64,000 nt of DNA from Candidatus Symbiopectobacterium sp. NZEC151 (lineage in GTDB: Bacteria > Pseudomonadota > Gammaproteobacteria > Enterobacterales > Enterobacteriaceae): the NCBI RefSeq assembly GCF_025962655.1, contig NZ_JAGFPE010000011.1, forward strand, positions 36,169 through 100,168, written 5' to 3'. How positions within the stretch are numbered: position 1 is the stretch's first letter; every line of letters starts with the position of its first letter. The notes under the pieces were generated by a model, which worked only from the letters and a program-made list of their open reading frames with translations, searched no databases and was not told the DNA's origin. The translations under genes were made by a program, and so were the position numbers. Positions 30,745-40,887 of this stretch are shown in pieces.

Positions 30745-31599
30745 GTGTTGATTCTTGAAACCCCTTTGCTATTACGCCGTGAGATTCGCCGCTGGCGTCA
30801 AGAGGGGAAACGCATTGCATTGGTGCCCACCATGGGCAATCTGCATGACGGACACATGACGCTGGTAGACGAGGCGCGGGCACGCGCCGATATTGTTATC
30901 GTCTCCATTTTCGTCAACCCGATGCAGTTCGATAAGCCTGACGATCTGAAACGTTATCCACGCACCTTGCAAGAAGATTGCGAGAAGTTAACCCGGCGTA
31001 ATGTGGATCTGGTGTTTTCCCCCTCGCCTGAGACAGTCTATCCCCATGGGCTGGGTCAGCAGACGTTTGTCGAGGTGCCGGGACTGTCTGCCATGCTGGA
31101 AGGTGCCAGCCGTCCGGGCCATTTTCGCGGTGTGGCAACCATTGTCAGCAAGCTGTTTAACATGGTACAACCCGATATCGCCTGCTTTGGTGAAAAGGAT
31201 TACCAACAGTTAGCGCTGATTCGCCAAATGGTGCGCGATATGGGCTACGACATTGATATCGTCGGTGTGCCGATTGTCCGTGCACCGGACGGGCTGGCAC
31301 TCAGCTCGCGCAACGGTTATCTTAGCCCGGAAGAGCGCCAGTCTGCGCCCGCGCTTAAACGCATCATGGATCAGATGGTAGATAAACTCAGCAACGGCGA
31401 TCGCCAGCTTGAGGAAATAGTAACCAGTGCCGCAGAAGCATTGCGCGAAGCCGGGTTCACGCCCGATGAGCTCTATATTCGCGACGCGGATACGCTGCAA
31501 GCACTGACCGTGGCTAGCACGCGCGCGGTGGTATTGATGGCAGCCTGGCTGGGTAAGGCCCGTTTGATTGATAATCAGCAGGTCGTTCTGGTCGACTGA
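30745..31599 (+). CDS. panC: Pantothenate synthetase
   Basis: ATP-dependent condensation of pantoate and beta-alanine. It has 284 residues with the HIGH-type [49 protein letters not shown] and the KMSKS-like [10 protein letters not shown]. The GTG start at 30745 follows AAAGGAG and gives the family N-terminus MLILET. It lies 13 bases after the ERIC and 34 bases before panD. Confidence 0.96.
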   Translation: MLILETPLLLRREIRRWRQEGKRIALVPTMGNLHDGHMTLVDEARARADIVIVSIFVNPMQFDKPDDLKRYPRTLQEDCEKLTRRNVDLVFSPSPETVYPHGLGQQTFVEVPGLSAMLEGASRPGHFRGVATIVSKLFNMVQPDIACFGEKDYQQLALIRQMVRDMGYDIDIVGVPIVRAPDGLALSSRNGYLSPEERQSAPALKRIMDQMVDKLSNGDRQLEEIVTSAAEALREAGFTPDELYIRDADTLQALTVASTRAVVLMAAWLGKARLIDNQQVVLVD

Positions 31600-31633
31600 C
31601 TGGCATGACAGACATAAACCGAGGTAACCGACA

Positions 31634-32014
31634 GTGATACGCACCATGCTACAAGGTAAGCTGCACCGGGTAAAAGTCACCCAGGCAGATCTGCACTATG
31701 AAGGCTCTTGCGCCATCGATCAGGATTTCATGGATGCGGCGGGCATTCTGGAATATGAAGCCATCGATATCTACAACGTGGATAACGGGGCGCGTTTCTC
31801 TACCTATGCCATTGCGGCAGAAAGAGGATCACGCATTATTTCTGTCAACGGTGCGGCGGCACGCTGCGCCTGCGTCGGCGACAAACTGATTATCTGCTCC
31901 TATGTACAGATGTCAGACGAAGAGGCGCGCACGCATCACCCGAAAGTCGCCTATTTCTCCGGTGATAACATGATGTCACGCCAGGCGAAGGCGATTCCGG
32001 TTCAGGTCGCCTAA
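31634..32014 (+). CDS. panD: Aspartate 1-decarboxylase proenzyme
   Basis: Pyruvoyl enzyme that makes beta-alanine for pantothenate. The 126 residues include the self-cleavage site Gly24-Ser25 (YEGSCAIDQ), whose serine becomes the pyruvoyl group. The [27 protein letters not shown] core is also present. It is the last gene of the pan cluster. The companion maturation factor PanZ is not in the window. Confidence 0.96.
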   Translation: MIRTMLQGKLHRVKVTQADLHYEGSCAIDQDFMDAAGILEYEAIDIYNVDNGARFSTYAIAAERGSRIISVNGAAARCACVGDKLIICSYVQMSDEEARTHHPKVAYFSGDNMMSRQAKAIPVQVA

Positions 32015-32018
32015 CAGC

Positions 32019-32046
32019 AACGGGGCCATCATGGCCCCGTTTTTCT
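32019..32046. terminator. Terminator between panD and yadH
   Basis: ACGGGGCC and GGCCCCGT arms with a four-base loop are followed by a T run on the plus strand. It serves panD and possibly also the convergent yadH. Confidence 0.85.
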
Positions 32047-32047
32047 C

Positions 32048-32818
32048 TCAACTGCGCAGACCGCGCCCGCGTTCAATCAGCCACCACGCCAGCACGTAAA
32101 ACACCAGAATAAACACCAGCAACACCGTCATGGTGAAGACCAGCGGTACATCCTGAATGCCGAGAAAGCCGTAGCGGAAGCCGCTTATCATGTACACCAC
32201 GGGATTGAGCTTGGACACCGCTTGCCAGAATGGCGGCAGCAGCGTCAATGAATAAAACACGCCGCCAAGGTAGGTTAACGGCGTCAGCACAAACGTCGGG
32301 ATAAGGCTGATGTCATCAAAGGTTTTGGCAAATACCGCATTCAGCAAGCCGGCCAGTGAGAACAGTACTGCCGTCAGCAGCAGCGTAACCACCACTACCC
32401 ACCAGGCGTGCACATGCAGCGGAACAAAAAACAGCGACACCGCGGTAACCAGCACGCCCACACACACGCCGCGGGCTACCCCGCCCCCCACGTAGCCGGC
32501 AATAATGATGTATGTCGGAACGGGTGCCACCAGCAGCTCTTCAATATTGCGCTGAAATTTGGCGCTGAAGAAAGACGCCGCGACGTTAGCATAGGCGTTG
32601 GTGATCACCGACATCATGATGAGCCCAGGAACGATAAACTGCATGTAGTCGAAACCGTGCATTTCACCGATGCGGGAGCCAATCAGGCTACCGAAGATGA
32701 TGAAATAGAGCGTCATGGTGATCACTGGCGGCACCAGCGTTTGTATCCAGATGCGGCTGAAGCGGTTGATCTCTTTGGTCCAGATACTTTTCAGGGCGAC
32801 CCAATATAACTGCGTCAT
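32048..32818 (-). CDS. yadH: ABC-2 type transporter permease YadH
   Basis: Inner-membrane permease of 256 residues with six hydrophobic segments and the ABC-2 family stretches RIWIQTLVPPVITMTLYF, FIVPGLIMMSVI and LTYLGGVFYSL. It works with YadG as an exporter whose substrate is unknown. The start overlaps the yadG stop by four bases. Confidence 0.93.
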   Translation of the reverse strand: MTQLYWVALKSIWTKEINRFSRIWIQTLVPPVITMTLYFIIFGSLIGSRIGEMHGFDYMQFIVPGLIMMSVITNAYANVAASFFSAKFQRNIEELLVAPVPTYIIIAGYVGGGVARGVCVGVLVTAVSLFFVPLHVHAWWVVVVTLLLTAVLFSLAGLLNAVFAKTFDDISLIPTFVLTPLTYLGGVFYSLTLLPPFWQAVSKLNPVVYMISGFRYGFLGIQDVPLVFTMTVLLVFILVFYVLAWWLIERGRGLRS

Positions 32819-33768
32819 GCTTTTTTTGCCTCCCCGCTGGCCTTCACTCGCTTCATCTTTTCACCGTTAACCATGGAGACGAACAGCTCTTCCAGACGGT
32901 TCGCCTTGTTACGCATACTCAATATTTGAATCCCTTGCGTGCTTAGTTGGCTGAAAACACTATTGAGTCCCTGCTCACGCATCACGTCCACTTCCAGCGT
33001 TGAGGTATCCGTCAGACGGTGGGCATACCCCTCCAGCTTGGGCAGCGGACTTTTCGGCGCTAAATCAAAGATAAAGGTTTCCGATTGCACGTTGGCAAGC
33101 AACGCCTTCATCGAGGTGTTTTCCACCAGTTCACCATTCTGAATAATGCCGATATTGCGGCACAGCATTTCCGCTTCTTCCAGGTAGTGCGTGGTGAGAA
33201 TGATGGTAGTGCCCTGCGCGTTCAGCGCCTTGAGAAACCCCCACATGGAACGACGCAGTTCAATATCCACCCCGGCGGTCGGCTCATCGAGGATCAACAG
33301 CTTGGGCTCGTGCATCAAGGCGCGCGCAATCATCAAACGGCGCTTCATGCCGCCGGAAAGCATGCGTGCCTTTTCCTGGCGCTTTTCCCACAGATCGAGC
33401 TGCTTGAGGTATTTTTCCGCCCGTTGCAGGGCGTCCTGACGAGATACGCCATAGTATCCCGCCTGATGGGTAACGATTTGCAGCACCGTTTCAAACGGGT
33501 TGAAGTTAAACTCTTGAGGCACCAGCCCGAGTTGGCGCTTGGCGTTAACGATGTCGCGATCCAAATCGTAGCCGAAAACGCGCACCTTACCGGAAGATTT
33601 GTTTACCAGTGAGCTGATGATGCCAATGGTGGTCGATTTTCCTGCGCCGTTCGGTCCCAGAAGCGCATAAAAATCCCCGGCCTCCACGCGCAGATCGATA
33701 CCGCGCACTGCCTTGACGCCCCCTGGGTACGTTTTGGTCAGTTTCTCCAGTTCAAGTGCATATGTCAT
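32815..33768 (-). CDS. yadG: ABC transporter ATP-binding protein YadG
   Basis: ATPase partner of YadH, 317 residues (E. coli 308). It has Walker A GPNGAGKSTTIG, signature MLSGGMKRRLMIARAL, Walker B LLILDEPTAGVD and switch LTTHYLEEA. The catalytic residues are intact. It is divergent from can, as in E. coli. Confidence 0.95.
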   Translation of the reverse strand: MTYALELEKLTKTYPGGVKAVRGIDLRVEAGDFYALLGPNGAGKSTTIGIISSLVNKSSGKVRVFGYDLDRDIVNAKRQLGLVPQEFNFNPFETVLQIVTHQAGYYGVSRQDALQRAEKYLKQLDLWEKRQEKARMLSGGMKRRLMIARALMHEPKLLILDEPTAGVDIELRRSMWGFLKALNAQGTTIILTTHYLEEAEMLCRNIGIIQNGELVENTSMKALLANVQSETFIFDLAPKSPLPKLEGYAHRLTDTSTLEVDVMREQGLNSVFSQLSTQGIQILSMRNKANRLEELFVSMVNGEKMKRVKASGEAKKA

Positions 33769-33882
33769 AACAAGTTAACTAGCCCTATTATCAATGAGTG
33801 ACTCAGTTTCGATTTTAAAACATTCACGCTTGCCTTATATTACCTTTCACTGCCCTTTTTTTGTCACAGGCCATTTACTTTC

Positions 33883-34524
33883 ATGAAAGATATTGAAACG
33901 CTCATCGCCAACAACCAGCGCTGGTCAGACACCATGGTTGAAGAAGATCCGGGTTACTTTGAACGTCTGGCGTTGGCGCAAAAACCCCGTTTTTTGTGGA
34001 TTGGCTGCTCTGACAGTCGCGTCCCGGCTGAAAGCTTGACCAGCCTTGCGCCCGGCGAACTGTTCGTTCACCGCAATGTGGCAAACCTGGTTATCCATAC
34101 CGATTTAAACTGTCTTTCCGTGGTGCAGTATGCCGTTGAAGTGCTCGAAGTCGAACACATCATCATTTGCGGGCATTACGGTTGCGGTGGCGTGCAAGCG
34201 GCGGTAGAAAACCCTGAATTGGGGCTTATCAACAACTGGCTGCTGCACATCCGTGATTTGTGGTACAAGCATAGCTCGCTGCTGGGAGAATTGCCGCCCG
34301 AAGAGCGCTTTAACAAACTGTGTGAAATCAATGTCGTAGAACAAGTCTACAACCTGGGCCACTCCACCATCATGCAATCCGCCTGGAAACGCGGCCAAAA
34401 GGTCACGATTCACGGTTGGGTGTATGGCATCAAGGACGGTTTGTTAAGCGATCTGGAGGTTACCGCCACCAGCCGCGAAACGCTGGAACAGCGCTATCGC
34501 CGCGCCATCTCTTCCCTGATCTGA
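33883..34524 (+). CDS. can: Beta-carbonic anhydrase Can
   Basis: Interconverts CO2 and bicarbonate, needed for growth in air. It has 213 residues with the zinc ligands and gate pair Cys42 and Asp44 ([12 protein letters not shown]) and His98/Cys101 ([11 protein letters not shown]). E. coli Can has 220 residues. It is divergent from yadG and convergent with hpt. Confidence 0.96.
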   Translation: MKDIETLIANNQRWSDTMVEEDPGYFERLALAQKPRFLWIGCSDSRVPAESLTSLAPGELFVHRNVANLVIHTDLNCLSVVQYAVEVLEVEHIIICGHYGCGGVQAAVENPELGLINNWLLHIRDLWYKHSSLLGELPPEERFNKLCEINVVEQVYNLGHSTIMQSAWKRGQKVTIHGWVYGIKDGLLSDLEVTATSRETLEQRYRRAISSLI

Positions 34525-34529
34525 TTTTA

Positions 34530-34552
34530 CAGGGGCACGTTTTGTGCCCCTG
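34530..34552. terminator. Hairpin between can and hpt
   Basis: Nine-base arms (34530-34538 and 34544-34552) form a strong stem between convergent genes, but neither side has a long T run. It may still act in both directions. Confidence 0.5.
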
Positions 34553-34568
34553 CATCTGACGCGACGAC

Positions 34569-35102
34569 TTATTCCTGCGGAATCACTTTGCCAACATAAG
34601 GCAAATGCCGATAGTGCTGGGCGTAGTCGATACCGTATCCCACCACAAATTCGTCAGGAATAGAGAAACCAACCCACTCAACTTTCACTTCGACTTCCCG
34701 ACGCTCCGGCTTATCCAGCAGCGTGCAGATAGCCAGCGACGCGGGCTCACGCAGGCGTAGGATTTCGCGCACTTTGCTCAGGGTGTTACCGGAATCAATG
34801 ATGTCTTCCACGATCAGCACATGTTTACCGCGAATATCTTCATCCAGATCTTTGAGGATCTTGACGTCTCGCGTGGAACTGGTACCGCTGCCGTAGCTGG
34901 ACGCCGTCATGAAGTCCACTTCGTGGGAGACATCGATCGCGCGGCACAAATCGGCCATGAAAATAAACGAACCGCGCAGCAGCCCGACCAGCACCAGATC
35001 ACTGTCACTGCCACGATAGTGCTGGCTGATTTCCTGGCCCAATGCGCTCACGCGCGCGCGAACGTCTGCCTCGGCAATCATGACGTCCACAGTATGTTTC
35101 AT
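34569..35102 (-). CDS. hpt: Hypoxanthine phosphoribosyltransferase
   Basis: Purine salvage enzyme that converts hypoxanthine (and guanine) to the nucleotide with PRPP. The PRPP loop [14 protein letters not shown] and the [10 protein letters not shown] stretch are clear. The frame is open to 35114, but the family start MKHTV lies at 35102, giving 177 residues (E. coli 178). Several ATG codons cluster here, so the exact start is uncertain by four codons. Confidence 0.94.
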   Translation of the reverse strand: MKHTVDVMIAEADVRARVSALGQEISQHYRGSDSDLVLVGLLRGSFIFMADLCRAIDVSHEVDFMTASSYGSGTSSTRDVKILKDLDEDIRGKHVLIVEDIIDSGNTLSKVREILRLREPASLAICTLLDKPERREVEVKVEWVGFSIPDEFVVGYGIDYAQHYRHLPYVGKVIPQE

Positions 35103-35392
35103 CATACACATCACTCGTTTTTAAAAAGGGCGACACCACAGCACTACGCAAGCACTACGCCGCTTTTTCGCAGCCTGTTTACGGTCTCGTTGAGGCGCGC
35201 AGTATAACGCCACAGGACAGGGTTCTCAATGATACAGGGAAAGGCTTATGTGCCGTTCATCGCCAGACGATCGCAAAATGACAGGAGTGTAAGTGAAGCG
35301 TTATCGCAGCATAAAACTGGGTAAAACGCATTGCGCCCCCCTGCCAGAGCGGCTTTGATAGGGCCTGAATTCAGCCAGCGAGAAAGGTCTTT

Positions 35393-35701
35393 ATGAACAT
35401 CACACATCCGCACCCTGCTCTTTTGTTTGCCCTGCTGTTAGGGATATCCTGGATAGCGCAGGCAGCGCCAGACACACCGCGGCCACAGCCGATGGATGCC
35501 CCGCCCTTTGCCAAAGGCGAGCTTCCCCCACCTCCCACACCGCCGCTTTACCAGGCCTCGATGCAAACCCACCAGCCCGCGGAAGCGCTCAACAAACTGA
35601 TTGCCAACGCCCCGCAGGCGGAGAACAAAAACTATGAAGTGAGGGTGATGATTCGCGAACTGCCGGCACCGCCTTCTGAGGTAAAAAAAACCGACAAATA
35701 G
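35393..35701 (+). CDS. Small proline-rich exported protein of unknown function
   Basis: I do not recognise this gene. It has 102 residues with a clear signal peptide (cleavage near AQAAP) and a mature part rich in proline, including GELPPPPTPPLY, with no cysteine. The second half (NKLIANAPQAENKNYEVRVMIREL) looks foldable. GAAAGG lies before the ATG. It ends five bases from the convergent ABC ATPase gene and stands where E. coli has gcd/cueO, between hpt and yacC. A periplasmic location is inferred. Confidence 0.6.
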   Translation: MNITHPHPALLFALLLGISWIAQAAPDTPRPQPMDAPPFAKGELPPPPTPPLYQASMQTHQPAEALNKLIANAPQAENKNYEVRVMIRELPAPPSEVKKTDK

Positions 35702-35705
35702 CCCC

Positions 35706-36782
35706 TCAGGGCGCGTTCTCTTCAGCAACGGGCTCAGGCGGCAAGGCAGGATACAGGATCGGCTGATCCGGTCGGATACTGATCCTGACCTGCTGCCCCG
35801 GTTCAAACCAGTTGCTGGTTTGCACCGTAAGCACGCGTTCCGCCAGCCGAACCCGGTAGACGTTTGAGGTTCCCAGAAACACGCGATCTTCAATCAGCGC
35901 TGCGCCATCCGGATCGAGCGCCAGCGCAATTTCTTGCGGCCGCACCAACCAGTCGCACTGGCTGCCAGTCGGGAAACCCAGCGGATAGTTGGCATGAAAA
36001 TCCCCCATCGGGCTTTGCCACTGATGTTCGCTCAGCACGGTGATCGGCAGATAGTTGGTGTTGCCCAGAAAATCAGCCACCACGCGCTGCACCGGTCGGT
36101 AATAGAGTTCGTAAGGATTGCCTTGTTGTATCACCTTGCCTTCATGCAATAACACCACATGATCTGACCAGGCAAACGCTTCTTCGCGACTGACCGTCGC
36201 CAGAATGGCGGCAATCTGGCGCTGTTTGAGCAAATCGCGAATTTCCGCAATCAGCCGATCGCGCTGCTGACTATCCATCGCCGGGAACGGCGCATCCAGC
36301 AGCAACAGACGCGGCTTACACAATAACGCGCGCCCCAACGCCACGCGCAGCTGCTGCTCGGCAGAGAGATCGCGAGGATAGCGCGCCGCGCACTCGGTCA
36401 ATCCCAACAGCATCAACATCTCCTGCACCGCATCTTTATGTGCTGGCGTGATGGGCACCGGGCAGGCAAAGGCCAGATTCTCCTGCGCGCTCAGATGCGG
36501 AAACAGAGCATAGTCTTGAAACACCAGCCCAACAGGACGCTGATGTGCAGGAACAGAGACCATCGGGGTGCTCATGCGCTCACCGACAAGCGCGATCTCC
36601 CCTTTGCTCACCGGCAACAAGCCAGCGATCGCTTGCAACAGCGTGGTCTTTCCGCTGTCGTGCGGACCCAATACGCAAATCAGTTCCTGCTCGCGCACTG
36701 AAAAGGTTACCGCGTCCAGCACGGGCTGCTGCCTGAGATGACAAGACACGCTTTGCACCGCCAAAACCGTGGTGGGCGTCAT
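35706..36782 (-). CDS. FbpC/SfuC-like ABC ATPase with degenerate catalytic motifs
   Basis: A 358-residue protein with the layout of ferric-iron/CysA-type ATPases: an NBD (about 1-230) followed by a TOBE-like part. Walker A is GPHDSGKTT (39-47) and the Q-loop FQDYALFPH is present. The signature is LSAEQ (139-143) instead of LSGGQ. Walker B reads LLLLDAPFPAMD, so the catalytic Glu is Ala164. The switch reads ATVSREEA where VTHDQEEA is expected, so the His is Val197. The frame is intact, with no stops or shifts. It overlaps the permease gene by a few bases, so the two are coupled. Function as an ATPase is doubtful; family placement is by similarity of layout. Confidence 0.75.
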   Translation of the reverse strand: MTPTTVLAVQSVSCHLRQQPVLDAVTFSVREQELICVLGPHDSGKTTLLQAIAGLLPVSKGEIALVGERMSTPMVSVPAHQRPVGLVFQDYALFPHLSAQENLAFACPVPITPAHKDAVQEMLMLLGLTECAARYPRDLSAEQQLRVALGRALLCKPRLLLLDAPFPAMDSQQRDRLIAEIRDLLKQRQIAAILATVSREEAFAWSDHVVLLHEGKVIQQGNPYELYYRPVQRVVADFLGNTNYLPITVLSEHQWQSPMGDFHANYPLGFPTGSQCDWLVRPQEIALALDPDGAALIEDRVFLGTSNVYRVRLAERVLTVQTSNWFEPGQQVRISIRPDQPILYPALPPEPVAEENAP

Positions 36783-38389
36783 CGATTATTTCCCTTCCAA
36801 AGCCATTGAAACCACAACATCGGCACACCACCAATCACCACGAGACACAGCGCAGGCAGTGCACCCCACTGCAACAGGTTATCGGCAGCAAGACGAAAAA
36901 CATACGTCGGCAACGTTTCCCATCCGAACGTGCGGAACAAAAATGCGGCATTTAACTCTTTCATGCCTTCGAAAAACAGAATCACCGCGCCCATCATCAC
37001 CTGTGGTTTCAGTAACGGGAAGTAAACGCGCACCCCGCGTTGCCAGAGCGAAAGACCCGCAGCCTCGCTGGCCCGATCGAGCAGGCTCGGAATGCTCGCC
37101 ATACGCACACTGAGTGGCTCCAGCACAAAACGACTGAATTTGGCGCAGTAAACCAGCACCATGATCAACCAGACGCAGGAAAACAGCGGGGGAGAAAACG
37201 GTATCTCCGCCAGCATCGCCAGAGAACGGAGCCCGTTATCGAGCGCAATCAGCGGAATGGCAATGCCCGTCGCCAGCGCGGCCCCCGGAAACACATACCC
37301 CCACTGCGCCAGCGCGAAAGAAACGCGTCCGGCACGCAAGCCCGCAAGACGAATAAACAACAGAAAAGGAATCATCATCAGGCACAGAATAATGGCGGCA
37401 AGCGATGCCATGGTCAGACTGTTCAACAGCGCGTCGAGCAGCGTTGCGTTCCAGCCGTCGCTGATATTCGCTAATTGCCAATACAGCAAACGCCCGAGCG
37501 GCAAGCCGAAAGCCAACAGCGCCAGCCCCCAGCATACCAGCGTGACCAAGCGCGCTTTGCCTGCCGTCAGCACCGGCTTGGCGACGTAATCCGTGCTACC
37601 CGGAAAGGTATTTTGCCGCTGCTGCCGGGCAAAGCGCAGCCCAAGCCAGGTAAACAGTACAACGAAAGGCAACAGAGAGAGCGTCCAATGGGCGACGGCC
37701 TGAGTATCCCCTTGCAACACGCCAGCATCGATCAGACGCGTTGTCAGCGTCGGCAGTGCCAGCAAGCGCGCGGTACCATAATCATTCAAGGCCTCGACGG
37801 CCACCAGCATGGCCCCCATCCCGATAACCGGGCGCACCAGCGGGAAAGATAAACGCCAGAATACCTGACGCGGCGTCAGTTTGAGTAGCTGCGCAGCCTG
37901 CAACCAGTGCGGAGGTTGGGATTCCAGCGCATGACGGACCGGCAGATAAACATACGGGTAAAAAGCCAGCGCCAGCGCGACGCAAGCGCCCGACAGCGTT
38001 AGGCGGTGCGCGCTTTCCTCGTTGAACGCAGGGAGATCAAACAGGGACCACAGCACACCATGTTGCCCCAGCATATCGGCATAAAAATCAGCCATGAGAA
38101 AGGCGGGCATCGCCAGCGGCAAGCACAAGGCCCAGGCAACACCGCGTTTGCCGGGAAAACGGTAATAGGCCATGACCCAGGCGGCAGGCAGCCCAATCAA
38201 CAGGCTCAGCGCCACCGCACCACAGACCAGAATCGTCGTATGCAGCAGATAAAGCGGCATCCCCTGCTGCCACAGTGCCAGCAGGCCGCCAGCCTCGGGC
38301 CAAAATGCCAGCGCAAAGACGATCCCCACGGGAAGCAAAAATGCTCCGTTAATCACCCAAAAACTGATACGCCAGAGACCCACTATCAT
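36779..38389 (-). CDS. FbpB/SfuB-like two-half ABC permease
   Basis: A 536-residue membrane protein made of two fused permease halves, each with about six hydrophobic segments, like FbpB/SfuB/AfuB iron(III) and ThiP permeases. EAA loops are seen in QAAQLLKLTPRQVFWRL (half 1) and EAAGLSLWQRGVRVYFPL (half 2). The ATG at 38389 is used; a GTG lies one codon upstream. No periplasmic binding protein gene adjoins it: the next gene upstream is yacC on the other strand. Iron(III) is the likely historical substrate, by family only. Confidence 0.8.
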   Translation of the reverse strand: MIVGLWRISFWVINGAFLLPVGIVFALAFWPEAGGLLALWQQGMPLYLLHTTILVCGAVALSLLIGLPAAWVMAYYRFPGKRGVAWALCLPLAMPAFLMADFYADMLGQHGVLWSLFDLPAFNEESAHRLTLSGACVALALAFYPYVYLPVRHALESQPPHWLQAAQLLKLTPRQVFWRLSFPLVRPVIGMGAMLVAVEALNDYGTARLLALPTLTTRLIDAGVLQGDTQAVAHWTLSLLPFVVLFTWLGLRFARQQRQNTFPGSTDYVAKPVLTAGKARLVTLVCWGLALLAFGLPLGRLLYWQLANISDGWNATLLDALLNSLTMASLAAIILCLMMIPFLLFIRLAGLRAGRVSFALAQWGYVFPGAALATGIAIPLIALDNGLRSLAMLAEIPFSPPLFSCVWLIMVLVYCAKFSRFVLEPLSVRMASIPSLLDRASEAAGLSLWQRGVRVYFPLLKPQVMMGAVILFFEGMKELNAAFLFRTFGWETLPTYVFRLAADNLLQWGALPALCLVVIGGVPMLWFQWLWKGNNR

Positions 38390-38625
38390 CACACCAGCAA
38401 CGGTAAATCCTATTGACCATCATCTATTAATAACAGAGGCTGCGCGCGACGTCATGTTATCAACACGGAATAAATGGGGCTTAATCCGGCCATTGCACTC
38501 AAGCGTACAGAGTGGCACATCAGGAAATAACCGGTTTTACTAACCTGAACGCGTAAAATAAACCTTGAACCCACTTACCCCATCTGTGATAACGTCATTT
38601 TACGATTGTTGATACAGGTTTAATC

Positions 38626-38973
38626 ATGAAACGCTCTGCGCTGGCACTGCTGCTTATGAGTCTGATGGGATTTTCGTCAGCCAGTAACGCACTGAATGAA
38701 TTTGAGGCAGAAGATCTCGCTGACTTGACGGCCATTTTCGTCTATTTGAAAAACAACTGTGGCTATCAAGACATTCCCAACGATCATATTCGACGCGTGC
38801 TGATCTCTTTCGCGCAACAAAACCGTTGGAATCTCAACAATTACAGTGACTTTGATATGACCCGCCTGGGTGAGGATAGCTACCGCGATCTGAGTAATAT
38901 CCCCATCCCGACCCCCAAAAAGTGTCAATCACTGGCACAAAACTCACTCGGCCTGCTCGCTTACGCAAAATAA
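38626..38973 (+). CDS. yacC: YacC family pilotin-like exported protein
   Basis: Exported protein of 115 residues with a signal peptide ending near SNAL. It matches E. coli YacC throughout (EAEDLADLTAIFVYLKNNCGYQ, LGEDSYRDLSNI), including two cysteines likely to pair. The family resembles pilotins of the AspS/YghG type, but its role is not settled. It precedes speE as in E. coli. Confidence 0.92.
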   Translation: MKRSALALLLMSLMGFSSASNALNEFEAEDLADLTAIFVYLKNNCGYQDIPNDHIRRVLISFAQQNRWNLNNYSDFDMTRLGEDSYRDLSNIPIPTPKKCQSLAQNSLGLLAYAK

Positions 38974-39085
38974 TGCTCGCGTAACGTTTCCCGCACTGCC
39001 TGAAATTTCGCCGTGCATGCCATCAGCGAGTTAGCTATGATGGCGCGCTCATTTTCACGGCAGTTATCGCAGAGGAAGCCCTGAC

Positions 39086-39940
39086 ATGTCCCGAAAAGAG
39101 ATGTGGCATGAAACGTTACATGCCAGCTTCGGCCAGTATTTTTCTATTGACCGGGTGCTGTTTCATGAAAAAACTGCACATCAGGATCTGATTATCTTCG
39201 AAAATGCGGCGCTGGGGCGCGTGATGGCCCTGGATGGCGTGGTGCAAACCACCGAACGCGACGAATTTATCTACCATGAAATGCTGACCCATGTCCCTCT
39301 GCTGGCCCATGGCAATGCCAAGCGTGTGCTGATCGTCGGCGGCGGCGATGGCGGCATCCTGCGCGAGGTGTGTCGCCATCCGGAAGTAGAACACATCACC
39401 ATGGTGGAGATTGATGCGGGTGTGGTCAGTTTCTGTCGCCAGTATCTTCCCAACCACAGTGCCGGAGCTTATGACGATCCGCGTTTAACGCTGGTGATCG
39501 CCGACGGCGTTGATTTTGTCAGCCAAAACCGCGACAGGTTTGATGTGATCATTTCTGACTGCACCGATCCCATCGGCCCCGGAGAAAGCCTTTTCAGCTC
39601 TGCGTTTTACGATGGCTGTGCGCGCAGCCTGAATCCTGGCGGCCTGTTTGTGGCGCAAAATGGCGTCTGTTTCCTGCAACAGGATGAGGCCATCAACAGC
39701 CATCGCTTACTTAACCGTTCCTTTTCGGATGTCACCTTCTATCAGGCGGCGATCCCCACCTATTACGGTGGCATCATGACCTTTGCCTGGGCCAGTAACG
39801 ATCCGGCATTGCGCCAGGTAGCGCAGGAGACGCTTGCCGCACGCTATCATGCCTCTGGCATTACCTGCCGTTACTATACGCCGGCAGTCCATACCGGTAG
39901 CTTTGCGCTGCCACAATATCTACTGAATGCATTAGCCTGA
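39086..39940 (+). CDS. speE: Spermidine synthase
   Basis: Aminopropyltransferase that makes spermidine from putrescine and decarboxylated SAM. It has 284 residues with the gatekeeping and SAM-binding stretches [35 protein letters not shown] and [15 protein letters not shown]. It forms an operon with speD, 30 bases downstream. Confidence 0.96.
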   Translation: MSRKEMWHETLHASFGQYFSIDRVLFHEKTAHQDLIIFENAALGRVMALDGVVQTTERDEFIYHEMLTHVPLLAHGNAKRVLIVGGGDGGILREVCRHPEVEHITMVEIDAGVVSFCRQYLPNHSAGAYDDPRLTLVIADGVDFVSQNRDRFDVIISDCTDPIGPGESLFSSAFYDGCARSLNPGGLFVAQNGVCFLQQDEAINSHRLLNRSFSDVTFYQAAIPTYYGGIMTFAWASNDPALRQVAQETLAARYHASGITCRYYTPAVHTGSFALPQYLLNALA

Positions 39941-39969
39941 CGCTTGCAGCCATCAGGAGGTGACGAAAA

Positions 39970-40764
39970 TTGCACAAGCTGAAACTGCACGGCTTTAACA
40001 ACCTGACCAAAAGCCTGAGTTTTTGTATCTACGATATCTGCTATGCCAAAACCGCTGACGATCGCGACGGCTATATCGCCTATATTGACGAACAGTACAA
40101 CGCCAATCGTTTGACGGAGATCCTGACAGAAACCTGCGCGATCATTGGTGCTAATGTGCTGAACATCGCACGGCAGGACTACGATCCTCAGGGCGCCAGC
40201 GTGACCATTCTGGTCAGCGAGGAACCGATGGATCCGCGCGATGTCGATAACTCCGAACATCCCGGACCGCTGCCCCATTCCGTGGTTGCGCATCTGGACA
40301 AAAGCCATATTTGTGTACATACCTACCCGGAAAGCCATCCCGAAGGTGGCCTGTGCACCTTTCGCGCCGACATTGAAGTGTCAACCTGCGGCGTGATTTC
40401 CCCACTAAAAGCGCTGAATTACCTGATTCACCAGTTGGAATCCGATATTGTCACCATTGACTACCGCGTGCGCGGCTTTACACGTGATATCAACGGGGTG
40501 AAACATTTCATCGACCATCAGATCAATTCCATTCAAAACTTTATGTCGGAAGATATGAAGTCGCTGTATCACATGATGGATGTGAATGTGTATCAGGAGA
40601 ATATGTTTCACACCAAAATGCTGCTCAAGGATTTCGATCTGCGGCACTACCTGTTCAACGCCGCGCCGGAAAATCTGCAAGCGGCCGAACGTAAAAGGAT
40701 CACCGATCTGCTCTATCATGAGATGCGAGAGATCTACTACGGTAGGAATCTTCCGGTTTTGTAG
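39970..40764 (+). CDS. speD: S-adenosylmethionine decarboxylase proenzyme
   Basis: Pyruvoyl enzyme supplying decarboxylated SAM to SpeE. It has 264 residues. The self-cleavage site is before the serine of [15 protein letters not shown], with the nearby [18 protein letters not shown] core. The start is TTG at 39970 with GGAGGTG eight bases upstream; the E. coli gene also uses TTG. A strong terminator follows. Confidence 0.96.
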   Translation: MHKLKLHGFNNLTKSLSFCIYDICYAKTADDRDGYIAYIDEQYNANRLTEILTETCAIIGANVLNIARQDYDPQGASVTILVSEEPMDPRDVDNSEHPGPLPHSVVAHLDKSHICVHTYPESHPEGGLCTFRADIEVSTCGVISPLKALNYLIHQLESDIVTIDYRVRGFTRDINGVKHFIDHQINSIQNFMSEDMKSLYHMMDVNVYQENMFHTKMLLKDFDLRHYLFNAAPENLQAAERKRITDLLYHEMREIYYGRNLPVL

Positions 40765-40775
40765 ACGATGCACCG

Positions 40776-40804
40776 ACGGGCCCACAGCGGCCCGTTTTTT
40801 TTAT
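40776..40804 (+). terminator. Terminator of speE-speD
   Basis: ACGGGCC and GGCCCGT arms with a six-base loop are followed by nine or more T, a strong intrinsic terminator. Confidence 0.88.
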
Positions 40805-40887
40805 TCTCAAGGCTGTCCCCGTTTTCCGCTTGGTAGTGCAGCCCTCTTCCCCCCATTCAGGTGTCGACCTGAACCCATTCGCACTAA

